Assembly: GCA_002352665.1 (NCBI GenBank)
Contig: DEIV01000035.1
Location: 1-46,585 of the forward strand
Reading direction: 5' to 3'
DNA: 46,585 nucleotides
Source of the DNA: Flavobacteriaceae bacterium UBA2765
Lineage (GTDB): Bacteria; Bacteroidota; Bacteroidia; Flavobacteriales; Flavobacteriaceae
A program made the position numbers and the translations under genes. Under the pieces are notes generated by a model. It searched no databases. It was not told the DNA's origin and saw nothing but the letters and a program-made list of their open reading frames with translations. Of this stretch, positions 1 through 7,673 are shown piece after piece. Numbering within the stretch: position 1 is the stretch's first letter; every line of letters begins with the position of its first letter.

Positions 1-375
1 ATTTGTTCCAACACATTCTTCAAATATTTTAAATTCATTAGCCATAAGTTTTTTAAAAATATTGGGATAATACTTTTGTAGTTGATACATAGGTGAAGTA
101 TTCGATTTCTCAAATATATCTTTAAACATGTTTTTTATCACAAAATTTTCTTCTATTGCATTGTAACCTTGATTTGTTATTTCACATATGGTTAGAGATA
201 TTTTTTCATGTATATAGGTAACACATTTATCAACTAGTATTTCTTTATTTTTAAAATATTTATAAATTGTTTTTTTTGATATGCCCATTTCATTGGCAAT
301 ATCATCCATAGTTAAACTTTTAAACCCTAAGTTTAAGAATAAGTCATTGGCTTTTATAATAATTTTTTCTTTCAT
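1..375 (-). CDS. TetR/AcrR family transcriptional regulator (partial, C-terminus beyond window)
   Basis: The reverse strand reads open from an ATG at 375 to the window edge, giving 125 N-terminal residues. The first ~50 residues form a TetR-type helix-turn-helix, with recognisable elements TMDDIANEMGISKKTIYKYF around residues 21-40. The remaining part is the start of the variable ligand-binding domain, so the ligand cannot be named. A TTG-N19-TACATTTG promoter lies directly upstream, and an inverted repeat sits between its two elements. This suggests self-repression, as is usual for the family. The gene is divergent from the polyprenyl synthetase gene. The regulon is unknown; drug, lipid or redox control are all possible. 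Confidence 0.85.
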   Translation of the reverse strand, partial: MKEKIIIKANDLFLNLGFKSLTMDDIANEMGISKKTIYKYFKNKEILVDKCVTYIHEKISLTICEITNQGYNAIEENFVIKNMFKDIFEKSNTSPMYQLQKYYPNIFKKLMANEFKIFEECVGTN

Positions 376-384
376 ACGAGGCGA

Positions 385-425
385 CAAATGTACAACGGGA
401 AACTTTAAAAACAAAAAAAGTTTCC
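385..425 (-). promoter_or_regulatory. Promoter and probable operator of the TetR gene
   Basis: On the minus strand a -33 TTG (plus 412-414) and a -7 TACATTTG (plus 385-392) are separated by 19 bases, matching the Bacteroidota consensus. A perfect inverted repeat GGAAACTTT-N10-AAAGTTTCC (398-406 and 417-425) covers the spacer and the -33 element. The arrangement fits an autoregulatory operator. Binding by the adjacent regulator is an inference. Confidence 0.6.
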
Positions 426-498
426 AAAGTTTTGCAGAAATTTAACATTACTGTTTTCGATTACATTTTATTCACTTATTTTTACAAAAAAATAAAAT

Positions 499-1464
499 TT
501 GAGACTAGAAGATTATAAACAGGTATTTTTAAATCATTTATCGGAAAAAATTCAGGTAAAAGAACCGAAAAATTTATATGAGCCCATATTATATATATTG
601 AATTTAAAGGGTAAAAGGCTGCGTCCTATTTTGGCTTTAATGAGTTGTAATTTATTCGGTGCTAATGTAACCAAAGCCTTAGATGCGGCTTTGGCTATAG
701 AGATGTTTCATAATTTCTCTTTAATTCATGATGATATTATGGATGCCGCCCCCTTAAGAAGAGGAAGAGCTACTGTGCATGAAAAATGGACTGTCAATAC
801 TGGAATTTTATCTGGTGATGCCTTGTTGGTTTGGGCTAAGCAATTATTAGAGTCTTATGATGGAGAGCAATATAAAAGCTTAAACACTTTATTTACTAAA
901 ACGGCATTAGAAGTTTGTGAAGGGCAACAATACGATTTTGATTTTGAAACTACATTTGAGGTAAATGTAGACCAATATATTAAAATGATAAGGTTAAAAA
1001 CGGCGGTATTGGTAGCTGCATCATTAAAATTCGGTGCAATTATTGCATCTGCTTCTCAAAAAGATTCAGATCATATCTATGCATACGGATTAAATTTAGG
1101 AATTGCTTTTCAATTACAAGACGATTATTTAGACGTTTATGGAGATGGTGATTTTGGAAAACAGAAGGCAGGGGATATTATAAAAAATAAAAAAACCTTT
1201 TTGTTTTTAAAAGCTCTAGAATTGGCAAAGAAACATGACAAAGTGTTATTATTGAAATTATATAGTACTAAGGAAGATTCGGATGTTAAAATTAATACCG
1301 TAATTAAGTTATTTAACAGCTATAAAATACCTGAATTGATAGAAATTGAAATACAGAAATATACTGTAAAAGCAATACAACAAATTAATAACCTTTCAAT
1401 TATTGAAAGTAGGAAAAAAGTACTAGAAAATTTCGCAAAAGAGTTAATGGAAAGAAAAATTTAA
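499..1464 (+). CDS. Trans-isoprenyl (polyprenyl) diphosphate synthase
   Basis: This is a 321-residue class I polyprenyl synthetase, which condenses isopentenyl diphosphate onto an allylic diphosphate to make quinone or carotenoid precursors. Visible marks are the GKR substrate motif (residues 38-40), the first Asp-rich motif DDIMD (78-82) followed by LRRGR, and the second Asp-rich motif in FQLQDDYLD. Length and order match family members. The start is TTG; no in-frame ATG lies at a sensible place, and the alignment with typical N-termini (xxYKxxFLxHL) supports it. Chain length (farnesyl, geranylgeranyl or octaprenyl) cannot be decided from sequence alone. Confidence 0.92.
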   Translation: MRLEDYKQVFLNHLSEKIQVKEPKNLYEPILYILNLKGKRLRPILALMSCNLFGANVTKALDAALAIEMFHNFSLIHDDIMDAAPLRRGRATVHEKWTVNTGILSGDALLVWAKQLLESYDGEQYKSLNTLFTKTALEVCEGQQYDFDFETTFEVNVDQYIKMIRLKTAVLVAASLKFGAIIASASQKDSDHIYAYGLNLGIAFQLQDDYLDVYGDGDFGKQKAGDIIKNKKTFLFLKALELAKKHDKVLLLKLYSTKEDSDVKINTVIKLFNSYKIPELIEIEIQKYTVKAIQQINNLSIIESRKKVLENFAKELMERKI

Positions 1465-1491
1465 AAAAAGGTAGGTATTTCTATCAAAAGA

Positions 1492-1522
1492 TTGTTCAAT
1501 AAGTAAATAATTGGTAATATTG
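1492..1522 (+). promoter_or_regulatory. Promoter of the CAU tRNA gene
   Basis: TTG (1492-1494), a 20-base spacer and TAATATTG (1515-1522, one mismatch to TAnnTTTG) end 16 bases before the tRNA 5' end. Confidence 0.45.
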
Positions 1523-1538
1523 CACTCCAAAATATTTA

Positions 1539-1612
1539 GGACCCATAGCTCAGTTGGTTAGAGCACCTGACTCATAATCAGGGGGTCGAAGGTTCGAGCC
1601 CTTCTGGGTCCA
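1539..1612 (+). tRNA. tRNA with CAU anticodon (Met, or Ile2 after lysidine modification)
   Basis: A full cloverleaf is present. The acceptor stem GGACCCA pairs with TGGGTCC and the discriminator is A. The D arm contains AGCTCAGTTGGTTAGAGC, the anticodon stem CCTGA/TCAGG encloses the loop CTCATAA, and the T arm contains GGTTCGAGCC. No CCA is encoded. The anticodon CAT can be elongator methionine or the isoleucine tRNA that receives lysidine. The sequence lacks initiator features such as three G-C pairs in the anticodon stem, but I cannot decide between Met and Ile2 by eye. Confidence 0.95.
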
Positions 1613-1790
1613 CTAAATGAGATGTAAATATCAAGGGCGAGAAGTTTATCCCGAGCGTAGTCGAGGGGAGTCCTTCTGGGTTCACAAATTGAAGCAGGAA
1701 TGTCGATAGGTGAGAAGTTTATCTAGAGCGATAGCGAAGGGAGTACTTCTGGGTTCACAAATTGAAACACGAGTGTCATAGGGTGATAAC
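1601..1790 (+). repeat. Three tandem ~72 bp units, each beginning with the tRNA 3' end
   Basis: Units start at 1601 (inside the tRNA T arm), 1673 and 1746. Each begins CTTCTGGGTYCAC. The first two carry GAGAAGTTTATC in the middle and a GAGCG-TAGTCGAGG-like or GAGCGATAGCGAAGG segment, and end GGGAGT. The third unit is shortened. They are degenerate direct repeats, so duplication was followed by drift. This accounts for most of the gap before the next gene. Confidence 0.75.
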
Positions 1791-1849
1791 ATAATAATTT
1801 ATTAACCTTAAAAAATGAAGTATATAGCTTTATCCTGAAAAAGAATTTA

Positions 1850-1857
1850 TATATTTG
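1850..1857 (+). promoter_or_regulatory. Putative -7 element of the PID-CTERM miniprotein gene
   Basis: TATATTTG matches TAnnTTTG exactly and lies 51 bases before the chosen ATG. No good -33 TTG at 19-20 bases is seen, so support is partial. The element also argues against the upstream in-frame start at 1855. Confidence 0.4.
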
Positions 1858-1908
1858 CAATTAATTAACGTTTTTTACGTTAGTGACTTTAGAAAAAAGG
1901 GGAAGTTT

Positions 1909-2112
1909 ATGTTTAAAAAGTACTTTTTATTATTTACTATACTTGTATTGATTTCAAGTAGCGTAATGGCTAAGGATGGTGGAGGAGCACCAGATGCACC
2001 TCCTGTTCCTGGAGAACATACCCCACCTGACAATCCAATTGATGGAGGTTTAGGTATCTTGTTAGTCTTGGGTATTGGGTACGGTGTTAAAAAGTTAAGA
2101 GAGAAAGAATAA
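1909..2112 (+). CDS. Small secreted protein with a PID-CTERM-type sorting tail
   Basis: The product has 67 residues. An N-terminal signal peptide (MFKKYFLLFTILVLISSS, cleavage probably after VMA) is followed by a short Gly/Pro-rich linker. The tail has the PEP-CTERM-like architecture: the motif NPIDGG, a hydrophobic segment LGILLVLGIGYGV, and a basic end KKLREKE. In Bacteroidota such tails are annotated as PID-CTERM sorting signals. The mature part is only about 20 residues, so the protein is little more than signal plus anchor. The start at 1909 is chosen because the signal peptide begins there; the in-frame extension to 1855 overlaps a promoter-like element. Function unknown. Confidence 0.75.
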   Translation: MFKKYFLLFTILVLISSSVMAKDGGGAPDAPPVPGEHTPPDNPIDGGLGILLVLGIGYGVKKLREKE

Positions 2113-2706
2113 TTACTTGAATGTTGCAATTCTTGCAACGTACTTCCCAATAACATCAAATTCTAAATTTACAATTTCTTTTAATTTTAATGTTCCAAAA
2201 TTTGTATGCTCATACGTATAAGGAATAATAGCAACACTAAATTGATTTTTTTGAGAGTTAACAACAGTTAAGCTTACTCCATTTATAGTTATAGAGCCTT
2301 TTTCAATGGTAATATTATCTTTTGAACTATCATATTCAAAAGTAAAGAGCCAGCTACCGTTTTCATTTTGGATAGCGATACATTTTCCAGTTTGATCTAC
2401 ATGCCCTTGTACAATATGACCGTCAAGACGGTCGCCTAATTTCATAGCTCTTTCTAAATTAACATTATCCCCAACCTGTATTGATCTAAAATTAGTTTTT
2501 GTTAAAGTTTCGTCAATAGCTGTAACGGTATAGGTGTTACTTTTTTTATCTAATGCTACTACGGTTAAACAAACCCCATTATGAGCAATACTTTGGTCAA
2601 CCTTTAATTCAGGTACTATATGGCTTCTTATAGTAATATGTAGATTGCTTTTATCTTTTTTTAAGGCTATTATGTCACCTATATTTTCTATAATTCCTGT
2701 AAACAT
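2113..2706 (-). CDS. ribE: Riboflavin synthase, alpha subunit
   Basis: This 197-residue enzyme performs the dismutation of two 6,7-dimethyl-8-ribityllumazine molecules to riboflavin. It has two lumazine-binding half-domains. The first opens with the hallmark MFTGIIE, and the second starts near GHIVQGHVDQTG and carries TINGVSLTVV. The start is set at the conserved MFTGIIE; an in-frame upstream ATG at 2715 lies in the promoter region. The stop codon abuts the stop of the convergent miniprotein gene with no spacer. It is divergent from pdxA, so two cofactor biosynthesis genes share one intergenic region. Confidence 0.95.
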   Translation of the reverse strand: MFTGIIENIGDIIALKKDKSNLHITIRSHIVPELKVDQSIAHNGVCLTVVALDKKSNTYTVTAIDETLTKTNFRSIQVGDNVNLERAMKLGDRLDGHIVQGHVDQTGKCIAIQNENGSWLFTFEYDSSKDNITIEKGSITINGVSLTVVNSQKNQFSVAIIPYTYEHTNFGTLKLKEIVNLEFDVIGKYVARIATFK

Positions 2707-2712
2707 ATAAGT

Positions 2713-2742
2713 CAATTTTAATGATTACTTTTGTATGCTCAA
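2713..2742. promoter_or_regulatory. Overlapping divergent promoters for ribE and pdxA
   Basis: On the minus strand TTG (plus 2740-2742), 19 bases and TAAAATTG (plus 2713-2720) point to ribE. On the plus strand TACTTTTG (2726-2733), an exact TAnnTTTG, points to pdxA; its -33 is poor. The two share bases, so they probably compete for polymerase. The ribE transcript would start only a few bases before its ATG. Confidence 0.45.
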
Positions 2743-2763
2743 AAATACGAATTAATTTGCTGT

Positions 2764-3801
2764 ATGGATAAAAATAAAAGCATAAAAGTTGGAATATCTG
2801 TTGGAGATATAAACGGTATTGGTATAGAAATTATATTAAAGACTTTTGAAGATGCTAGGATGTTAGAATTTTGTACTCCAATTATTTTTGCCGCAAATAA
2901 AACAATTTCTACACATAAAAAACAATTGAATATTCATACACAAACACATGGTATAGAAAATGCTACCAAAGCAATCCAAAATAAAGTAAACTTGGTAAAC
3001 GTTTGGAGAGATAACCCAAGGGTAGATTTTGGTAAAGAGACCAAAGATGGAGGTAAATTTTCATTTTTATCTTTACAAGCTGCAGTGAAATCTCTTCAAA
3101 ATGATGAAATTGATGTATTGGTAACAGCCCCTATTAATAAACATAATATTCAATCAGATGATTTTAATTTTAGTGGACATACAGAATATCTAGAAGCCAA
3201 CTTAGAAGGAGAAAGTTTGATGATATTAATGACAGACGAAATAAAAATAGGATTAATAACCGGGCATATTCCTATTCAAAAAATTGCAGAAACAATTACC
3301 CCTGGGTTGATAGAAAAAAAAGTTGATATTATGTATCAATCGTTAATACAAGATTTCAATATAGGCAAGCCTAAAATTGCAGTGCTTGGATTGAATCCGC
3401 ATTGTGGTGATAATGGTGTTATTGGAAATGAAGATAATGACATCATTAAACCGACACTAGAAAAAATACAAGCCGATGGAAAATTAGTTTATGGACCATT
3501 TTCAGCAGATAGTTTTTTTGGATCGGGATCGTATAAGAATTATGACGGTATTTTGGCCATGTATCACGATCAAGGTTTGGCACCTTTTAAAACGCTTTCA
3601 TTTGGTAATGGCGTTAATTTTACTGCAGGGCTTGATAAAATTAGGACATCTCCTGATCATGGTACCGCTTATGAAATAGCTGGTAAAGGAATCGCTAATC
3701 ACAATTCTTTTAAAGAGGCTTTATATACGGCCATAGATATTTTTAAATTTAGAAAAGAATATCAGGAGCTTGTACAAAATAAATTAACGATAAGAAAATA
3801 A
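2764..3801 (+). CDS. pdxA: 4-hydroxythreonine-4-phosphate dehydrogenase
   Basis: The 345-residue PdxA oxidises 4-phosphohydroxy-L-threonine with NAD in the DXP-dependent pyridoxal phosphate pathway. Family marks are GISVGDINGIGIEI at the N-terminus, TAPINKHNI, the metal-binding SGHTEYL, GLITGHIPI, LGLNPHCGDNG, and the C-terminal YHDQGLAPFKTL and RTSPDHGTAYEIAG. The ATG at 2764 is preferred over the longer in-frame start at 2731, because the latter lies within the -7 element and homologues begin close to the ISVGD segment. It is a single gene, not in an obvious operon with other pdx genes. Confidence 0.95.
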   Translation: MDKNKSIKVGISVGDINGIGIEIILKTFEDARMLEFCTPIIFAANKTISTHKKQLNIHTQTHGIENATKAIQNKVNLVNVWRDNPRVDFGKETKDGGKFSFLSLQAAVKSLQNDEIDVLVTAPINKHNIQSDDFNFSGHTEYLEANLEGESLMILMTDEIKIGLITGHIPIQKIAETITPGLIEKKVDIMYQSLIQDFNIGKPKIAVLGLNPHCGDNGVIGNEDNDIIKPTLEKIQADGKLVYGPFSADSFFGSGSYKNYDGILAMYHDQGLAPFKTLSFGNGVNFTAGLDKIRTSPDHGTAYEIAGKGIANHNSFKEALYTAIDIFKFRKEYQELVQNKLTIRK

Positions 3802-3827
3802 TTTTATTAAAATAATAATAATTTTAT

Positions 3828-3835
3828 TATCTTTG
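3828..3835 (+). promoter_or_regulatory. -7 element of the DUF177-rpmF operon
   Basis: TATCTTTG is an exact TAnnTTTG, 21 bases before the DUF177 ATG. The upstream sequence is an A/T tract with a direct repeat of ATAATTTTATTA and no clear TTG. Confidence 0.5.
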
Positions 3836-3856
3836 CACGCTCAAATTTGATGGATA

Positions 3857-4390
3857 ATGAAAAAGAAAATGTTTGTTGTTCCCTTTAAAGGACTTAAAGC
3901 GGGTATTCATAAATTTGAATTTTTAATCAATAAAGAGTTTTTTGATCTTTATCAATATGATGATATTTTTGATGCCAATGTTTTAGTACGTTTAAATTTC
4001 AATAAAAAAAGCACAATATTTGAACTGAGTTTTGAGGCTGAAGGAAACGTTCAAGTATCATGCGATGTAACTAATGAGTTATACCGGCAACCTATTAAAT
4101 CTAATTTAGAATTAATTGTTAATTTTGGTGAAACTTATAATGATGAAAATATAGATATATTGATTTTGCCACATGAGGCTTATGAAATTGATGTTTCTAG
4201 TTTTATATATGAAATGATAGTACTTGCTTTACCGGCTAAAAGAATACATCCCGGCGTTATAGATGGTACATTAAAATCGGATATACTAGATAAATTAAAA
4301 GAATTAGAACCAAAATTAACAATTAATAATAAAGGTTCTGACCCCAGATGGGATAAATTAAAAGGACTATTAACTGATAAAAACACATAA
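3857..4390 (+). CDS. DUF177 (YceD-like) domain protein
   Basis: The 177-residue protein belongs to the DUF177/YceD family, whose genes lie directly before rpmF in most bacteria. The family has been tied to 23S rRNA or large-subunit maturation, but the mechanism is not settled. Visible marks are FEGxxxVSCDVT-like strand segments (here FEAEGNVQVSCDVTNELYRQ) and the conserved end DPRWDKLKGL. It is separated by a single base from rpmF, so the pair is certainly co-transcribed. Bacterial DUF177 proteins often carry CxxC pairs; only one Cys is seen here, consistent with the cysteine-free bL32 next door. Confidence 0.9.
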   Translation: MKKKMFVVPFKGLKAGIHKFEFLINKEFFDLYQYDDIFDANVLVRLNFNKKSTIFELSFEAEGNVQVSCDVTNELYRQPIKSNLELIVNFGETYNDENIDILILPHEAYEIDVSSFIYEMIVLALPAKRIHPGVIDGTLKSDILDKLKELEPKLTINNKGSDPRWDKLKGLLTDKNT

Positions 4391-4391
4391 A

Positions 4392-4586
4392 ATGGCACAT
4401 CCAAAAAGAAAGATTTCTAAGCAGAGAAGAGACAAAAGAAGAACTCATTATAAAGCAAGTGTACCTCAAATAGCAAAAGACCCAACTACAGGAGAAGCAC
4501 ATTTATACCATAGAGCACATTGGCATGAAGGTAAACTTTATTATAGAGGTCAAATCGTAATTGATAGTGAAGAAAACGCAGCATAG
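4392..4586 (+). CDS. rpmF: Large-subunit ribosomal protein bL32
   Basis: The protein has 64 residues and starts MAHPKRKISKQRRDKRRTH, the typical bL32 N-terminus; KxSxxRRDKRR is diagnostic. No cysteine is present, so this is the zinc-free (C-minus) form. It follows DUF177 with one base between and is ended by a strong terminator. Confidence 0.97.
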   Translation: MAHPKRKISKQRRDKRRTHYKASVPQIAKDPTTGEAHLYHRAHWHEGKLYYRGQIVIDSEENAA

Positions 4587-4606
4587 AGAAATCATTAAAA
4601 TTTCTT

Positions 4607-4635
4607 AAAAACCCTCATTTTTGAGGGTTTTTTTA
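4607..4635 (+). terminator. Rho-independent terminator after rpmF
   Basis: The stem AAAACCCTCA pairs perfectly with TGAGGGTTTT around a 4-base loop and runs into a T tract. It separates DUF177-rpmF from fabH. Confidence 0.9.
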
Positions 4636-4747
4636 TGTTTTTTAGTTAAAATTGACGAAAAACACCATTTTTTTGATAAAAAAACGAAATAAATTTCATT
4701 ACTTTGAAAACTATTTTGTTAAATAAAATGTCGTTAAAAGATAGTAT

Positions 4748-5749
4748 ATGACCAAAATCACTGCAGCCATTACAGCTGTTGGAAAATATGTTCCTGAGTT
4801 CATATTAACCAATGAAATGTTAGAATCAATGGTTGAAACAAATGATGAATGGATAACTTCACGTACAGGAATAAAAGAACGCAGAATATTAAAGGAAACA
4901 GGAAGAGGAACTTCATTTTTGGCTATCAAAGCCGCTGAAGATTTGATCCACAAGACAAAATTAGATCCCAAAGAAATAGAATTGGTTATAGTAGCCACTG
5001 CTACACCAGATATGCAAGCCGCATCTACTTCCGCTTTTGTTGCCACTAAAATTGGTGCTACAGAAGCATTTTCTTTTGATTTAGAATCAGCTTGCTCAAG
5101 TTTTTTATATGGTATGTCTGTGGTTGCTAGATATATAGAGTCTGGTAAATATAAAAAAGTATTATTGATTGGGGCAGATATGAATTCTTCAATGATTGAT
5201 TATACAGATAGAGCTACATGTATTATCTTTGGTGATGGTGCCGGAGCAGTATTATTTGAGCCCAATACAGAAGGCTTAGGTTTACAAGATGAATATTTAA
5301 GAAGCGATGGTAATGGTAGAGAGTTTTTAAAAGTTGCTGCGGGGGGTTCAATTTTACCGGCCTCAGAAGATACAGTTAAAAATAGATTACACTATGCCCG
5401 TCAAGATGGAAGAACAGTATTTAAGTTTGCAGTTTCTAAAATGGCAGATGTAACAGAAAAGATTTTAGAAAGAAATAATTTAACCAAGGCTGATGTATCT
5501 TGGTTAGCTGCTCATCAGGCTAATAAGAGGATTGTAGAGGCAACTGCCAAAAGAATAGAATTAGATATGAGTAAAGTGATGATGAATATTCATAAATATG
5601 GCAATACTACATCAGCAACTTTACCTTTATTATTAGAAGATTATGAAAACCAACTCCGTAAAGGAGATACTATAATTTTTGCCGCATTTGGTGGTGGTTT
5701 CACTTGGGGAGCTATCTACTTTAAATGGGCATACAACCAAACTAACTAA
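4748..5749 (+). CDS. fabH: Beta-ketoacyl-ACP synthase III (KAS III)
   Basis: The 333-residue condensing enzyme starts fatty-acid synthesis by joining acetyl- or branched acyl-CoA with malonyl-ACP. The Cys-His-Asn triad is visible as ESACSSF (Cys116), LAAHQANKRI, and the Asn in HKYGNTTSAT. The N-terminal SRTGIKERR and the C-terminal FGGGFTWGA motifs fit KAS III. It heads a closely spaced fabH-accB-accC group (15 and 27 bases between genes), which links chain initiation to malonyl-CoA supply. A weak -7-like TTACTTTG lies about 42 bases upstream. Confidence 0.95.
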   Translation: MTKITAAITAVGKYVPEFILTNEMLESMVETNDEWITSRTGIKERRILKETGRGTSFLAIKAAEDLIHKTKLDPKEIELVIVATATPDMQAASTSAFVATKIGATEAFSFDLESACSSFLYGMSVVARYIESGKYKKVLLIGADMNSSMIDYTDRATCIIFGDGAGAVLFEPNTEGLGLQDEYLRSDGNGREFLKVAAGGSILPASEDTVKNRLHYARQDGRTVFKFAVSKMADVTEKILERNNLTKADVSWLAAHQANKRIVEATAKRIELDMSKVMMNIHKYGNTTSATLPLLLEDYENQLRKGDTIIFAAFGGGFTWGAIYFKWAYNQTN

Positions 5750-5764
5750 CAAAATCTAAATAAA

Positions 5765-6232
5765 ATGGATTTAAAAGACATTCAAAACCTAATTAAATTT
5801 GTGGCCAAATCTGGTGCCAACGAAGTTAAATTGGAAATGGAAGATATTAAAATTACAATTAAAACTGGCACAGAAAAAACGGAGACTACCATAGTTCAAC
5901 AGGCTCCCATTATACCTGTTTCAGCACCACAAGCAGTTCCAGAAGTACCCGTTGCTGCACAAGAACCGCCTGCTGATAGCGAAGATTCAAATTATATTGT
6001 AGTAAAATCACCTATTATAGGTACATTTTATAGAAGACCTTCTCCAGATAAACCTTTATTTGTTGAAGTAGGAAGTTCAATAAATGTAGGTGATACGGTC
6101 TGTATTATAGAAGCAATGAAACTTTTTAATGAAATTGAATCTGAAGTTTCAGGTAAAGTTGTTAAAATTTTAGTAGATGATGCTACTCCGGTGGAATTTG
6201 ATCAACCATTATTTTTGGTTGATCCTTCATAA
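5765..6232 (+). CDS. accB: Biotin carboxyl carrier protein of acetyl-CoA carboxylase
   Basis: The 155-residue BCCP carries the biotin that shuttles carboxyl groups in acetyl-CoA carboxylase. The C-terminal biotinyl domain has the attachment motif EAMKLFNEIES with Lys119. A flexible Pro/Ala/Val-rich linker (about residues 44-72) separates it from the N-terminal dimerisation segment MDLKDIQNLIKFVAKS. SPIIGTFYRRPSPD is the usual start of the lipoyl/biotinyl fold. It lies immediately upstream of accC, the usual pairing. Confidence 0.96.
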   Translation: MDLKDIQNLIKFVAKSGANEVKLEMEDIKITIKTGTEKTETTIVQQAPIIPVSAPQAVPEVPVAAQEPPADSEDSNYIVVKSPIIGTFYRRPSPDKPLFVEVGSSINVGDTVCIIEAMKLFNEIESEVSGKVVKILVDDATPVEFDQPLFLVDPS

Positions 6233-6259
6233 TTTCATTCATTTAAAAATAAGGGAATT

Positions 6260-7603
6260 ATGTTTAAAAAAATTCTTATTGCCAACAGAGGCGAAATAGC
6301 ATTGCGTATTATAAGAACTTGTAAGGAAATGGGTATTAAAACAGTAGCCGTATATTCTACTGCTGATGCCGAAAGTTTACATGTTCGTTTTGCTGATGAA
6401 GCCGTATGTATTGGTCCTCCTCCTAGTAGTGAATCCTATCTTAAAGTTTCTAATATCATGGCGGCAGCTGAAATTACAAATGCAGATGCTATTCATCCGG
6501 GATACGGATTTCTATCTGAAAATTCAAAATTTTCAAAAATTTGTGTTGAGCATGGTATAAAGTTTATTGGAGCATCTCCAGAAATGATTGATAGAATGGG
6601 AGATAAAGCATCGGCCAAAGCTACTATGAAAGAGGCAGGCGTGCCCTGTGTTCCGGGAAGTGATGGTATAATAGAAAATTTTGAGTCTTGCGAAAAAATA
6701 GCAAATGAAACTGGTTATCCGGTAATGTTAAAAGCTACAGCCGGTGGTGGAGGTAAGGGTATGCGTGCGGTTTGGAAGAAAGAAGAATTGAAAAAAGCAT
6801 GGAATGACGCTAGACAAGAAGCTTTAGCTTCATTTTCCAATGACGCCATGTATATGGAAAAATTAATTGAAGAACCACGTCATATTGAAATCCAAATTGT
6901 AGGAGATGCTTATGGTAAAGCTTGCCACTTATCTGAAAGAGATTGTTCAATTCAAAGACGCCATCAAAAATTAACGGAAGAAACACCTTCACCTTTTATG
7001 ACAAATCCATTACGTAAAAAGATGGGCGAAGCTGCTGTGAAAGCTGCCGAGTATATTCAATATGAAGGGGCAGGTACTATAGAATTTTTAGTCGATAAGC
7101 ATAGAAATTTTTATTTTATGGAAATGAATACTAGAATTCAAGTTGAACACCCTATTACAGAACAAGTAATTGATTTTGATTTGATTCAAGAACAAATCTT
7201 AGTGGCTGCGGGGGTTCCTATTTCTGGTAAGAATTATACACCTAAATTACATTCTATAGAGTGTAGAATAAACGCTGAAGATCCTTATAATAACTTTAGA
7301 CCTTCACCAGGAAGAATTACAACATTACATTCTCCCGGTGGTCATGGTGTTAGATTAGACACACATGTTTATGCTGATTATATTATACCACCGTACTATG
7401 ATTCCATGATTGCTAAGTTGATTACTACCGCTCAAACCAGAGAAGAGGCGATCAATAAAATGAAAAGAGCATTGGATGAATTTGTCATTGAAGGGATTAA
7501 AACTACCATTCCTTTTCATAGACAATTAATGGATCATCCTGATTACTTAGCAGGAAATTATACGACAAAATTTATGGAAGATTTTGTGATGGAGGATGAA
7601 TGA
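6260..7603 (+). CDS. accC: Acetyl-CoA carboxylase, biotin carboxylase subunit
   Basis: The 447-residue enzyme carboxylates the biotin of AccB using ATP and bicarbonate. It starts MFKKILIANRGEIALRI, the classic biotin carboxylase N-terminus. The ATP-grasp region has GGGGKGMR. Catalytic segments include FMEMNTRIQVEHPITE and ECRINAEDP, and the biotin carboxylase C-terminal domain follows. Length is normal for the standalone subunit. It is the last gene of fabH-accB-accC; the carboxyltransferase genes are not in the window. A 70-base gap without a strong terminator precedes the Lrp-type gene. Confidence 0.97.
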   Translation: MFKKILIANRGEIALRIIRTCKEMGIKTVAVYSTADAESLHVRFADEAVCIGPPPSSESYLKVSNIMAAAEITNADAIHPGYGFLSENSKFSKICVEHGIKFIGASPEMIDRMGDKASAKATMKEAGVPCVPGSDGIIENFESCEKIANETGYPVMLKATAGGGGKGMRAVWKKEELKKAWNDARQEALASFSNDAMYMEKLIEEPRHIEIQIVGDAYGKACHLSERDCSIQRRHQKLTEETPSPFMTNPLRKKMGEAAVKAAEYIQYEGAGTIEFLVDKHRNFYFMEMNTRIQVEHPITEQVIDFDLIQEQILVAAGVPISGKNYTPKLHSIECRINAEDPYNNFRPSPGRITTLHSPGGHGVRLDTHVYADYIIPPYYDSMIAKLITTAQTREEAINKMKRALDEFVIEGIKTTIPFHRQLMDHPDYLAGNYTTKFMEDFVMEDE

Positions 7604-7673
7604 TTTTTTTATTTTCAGAACTTTTGATAGTTTAAGATTTGTTTATTTGGTATTATTTACAATTGTAGTGTAA

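Noticed and set aside
1875..2159. Antisense frame of 94 residues across the PID-CTERM gene
   Set aside because: Shadow of the real gene and of ribE; low-complexity Pro/Gly from the complementary strand.
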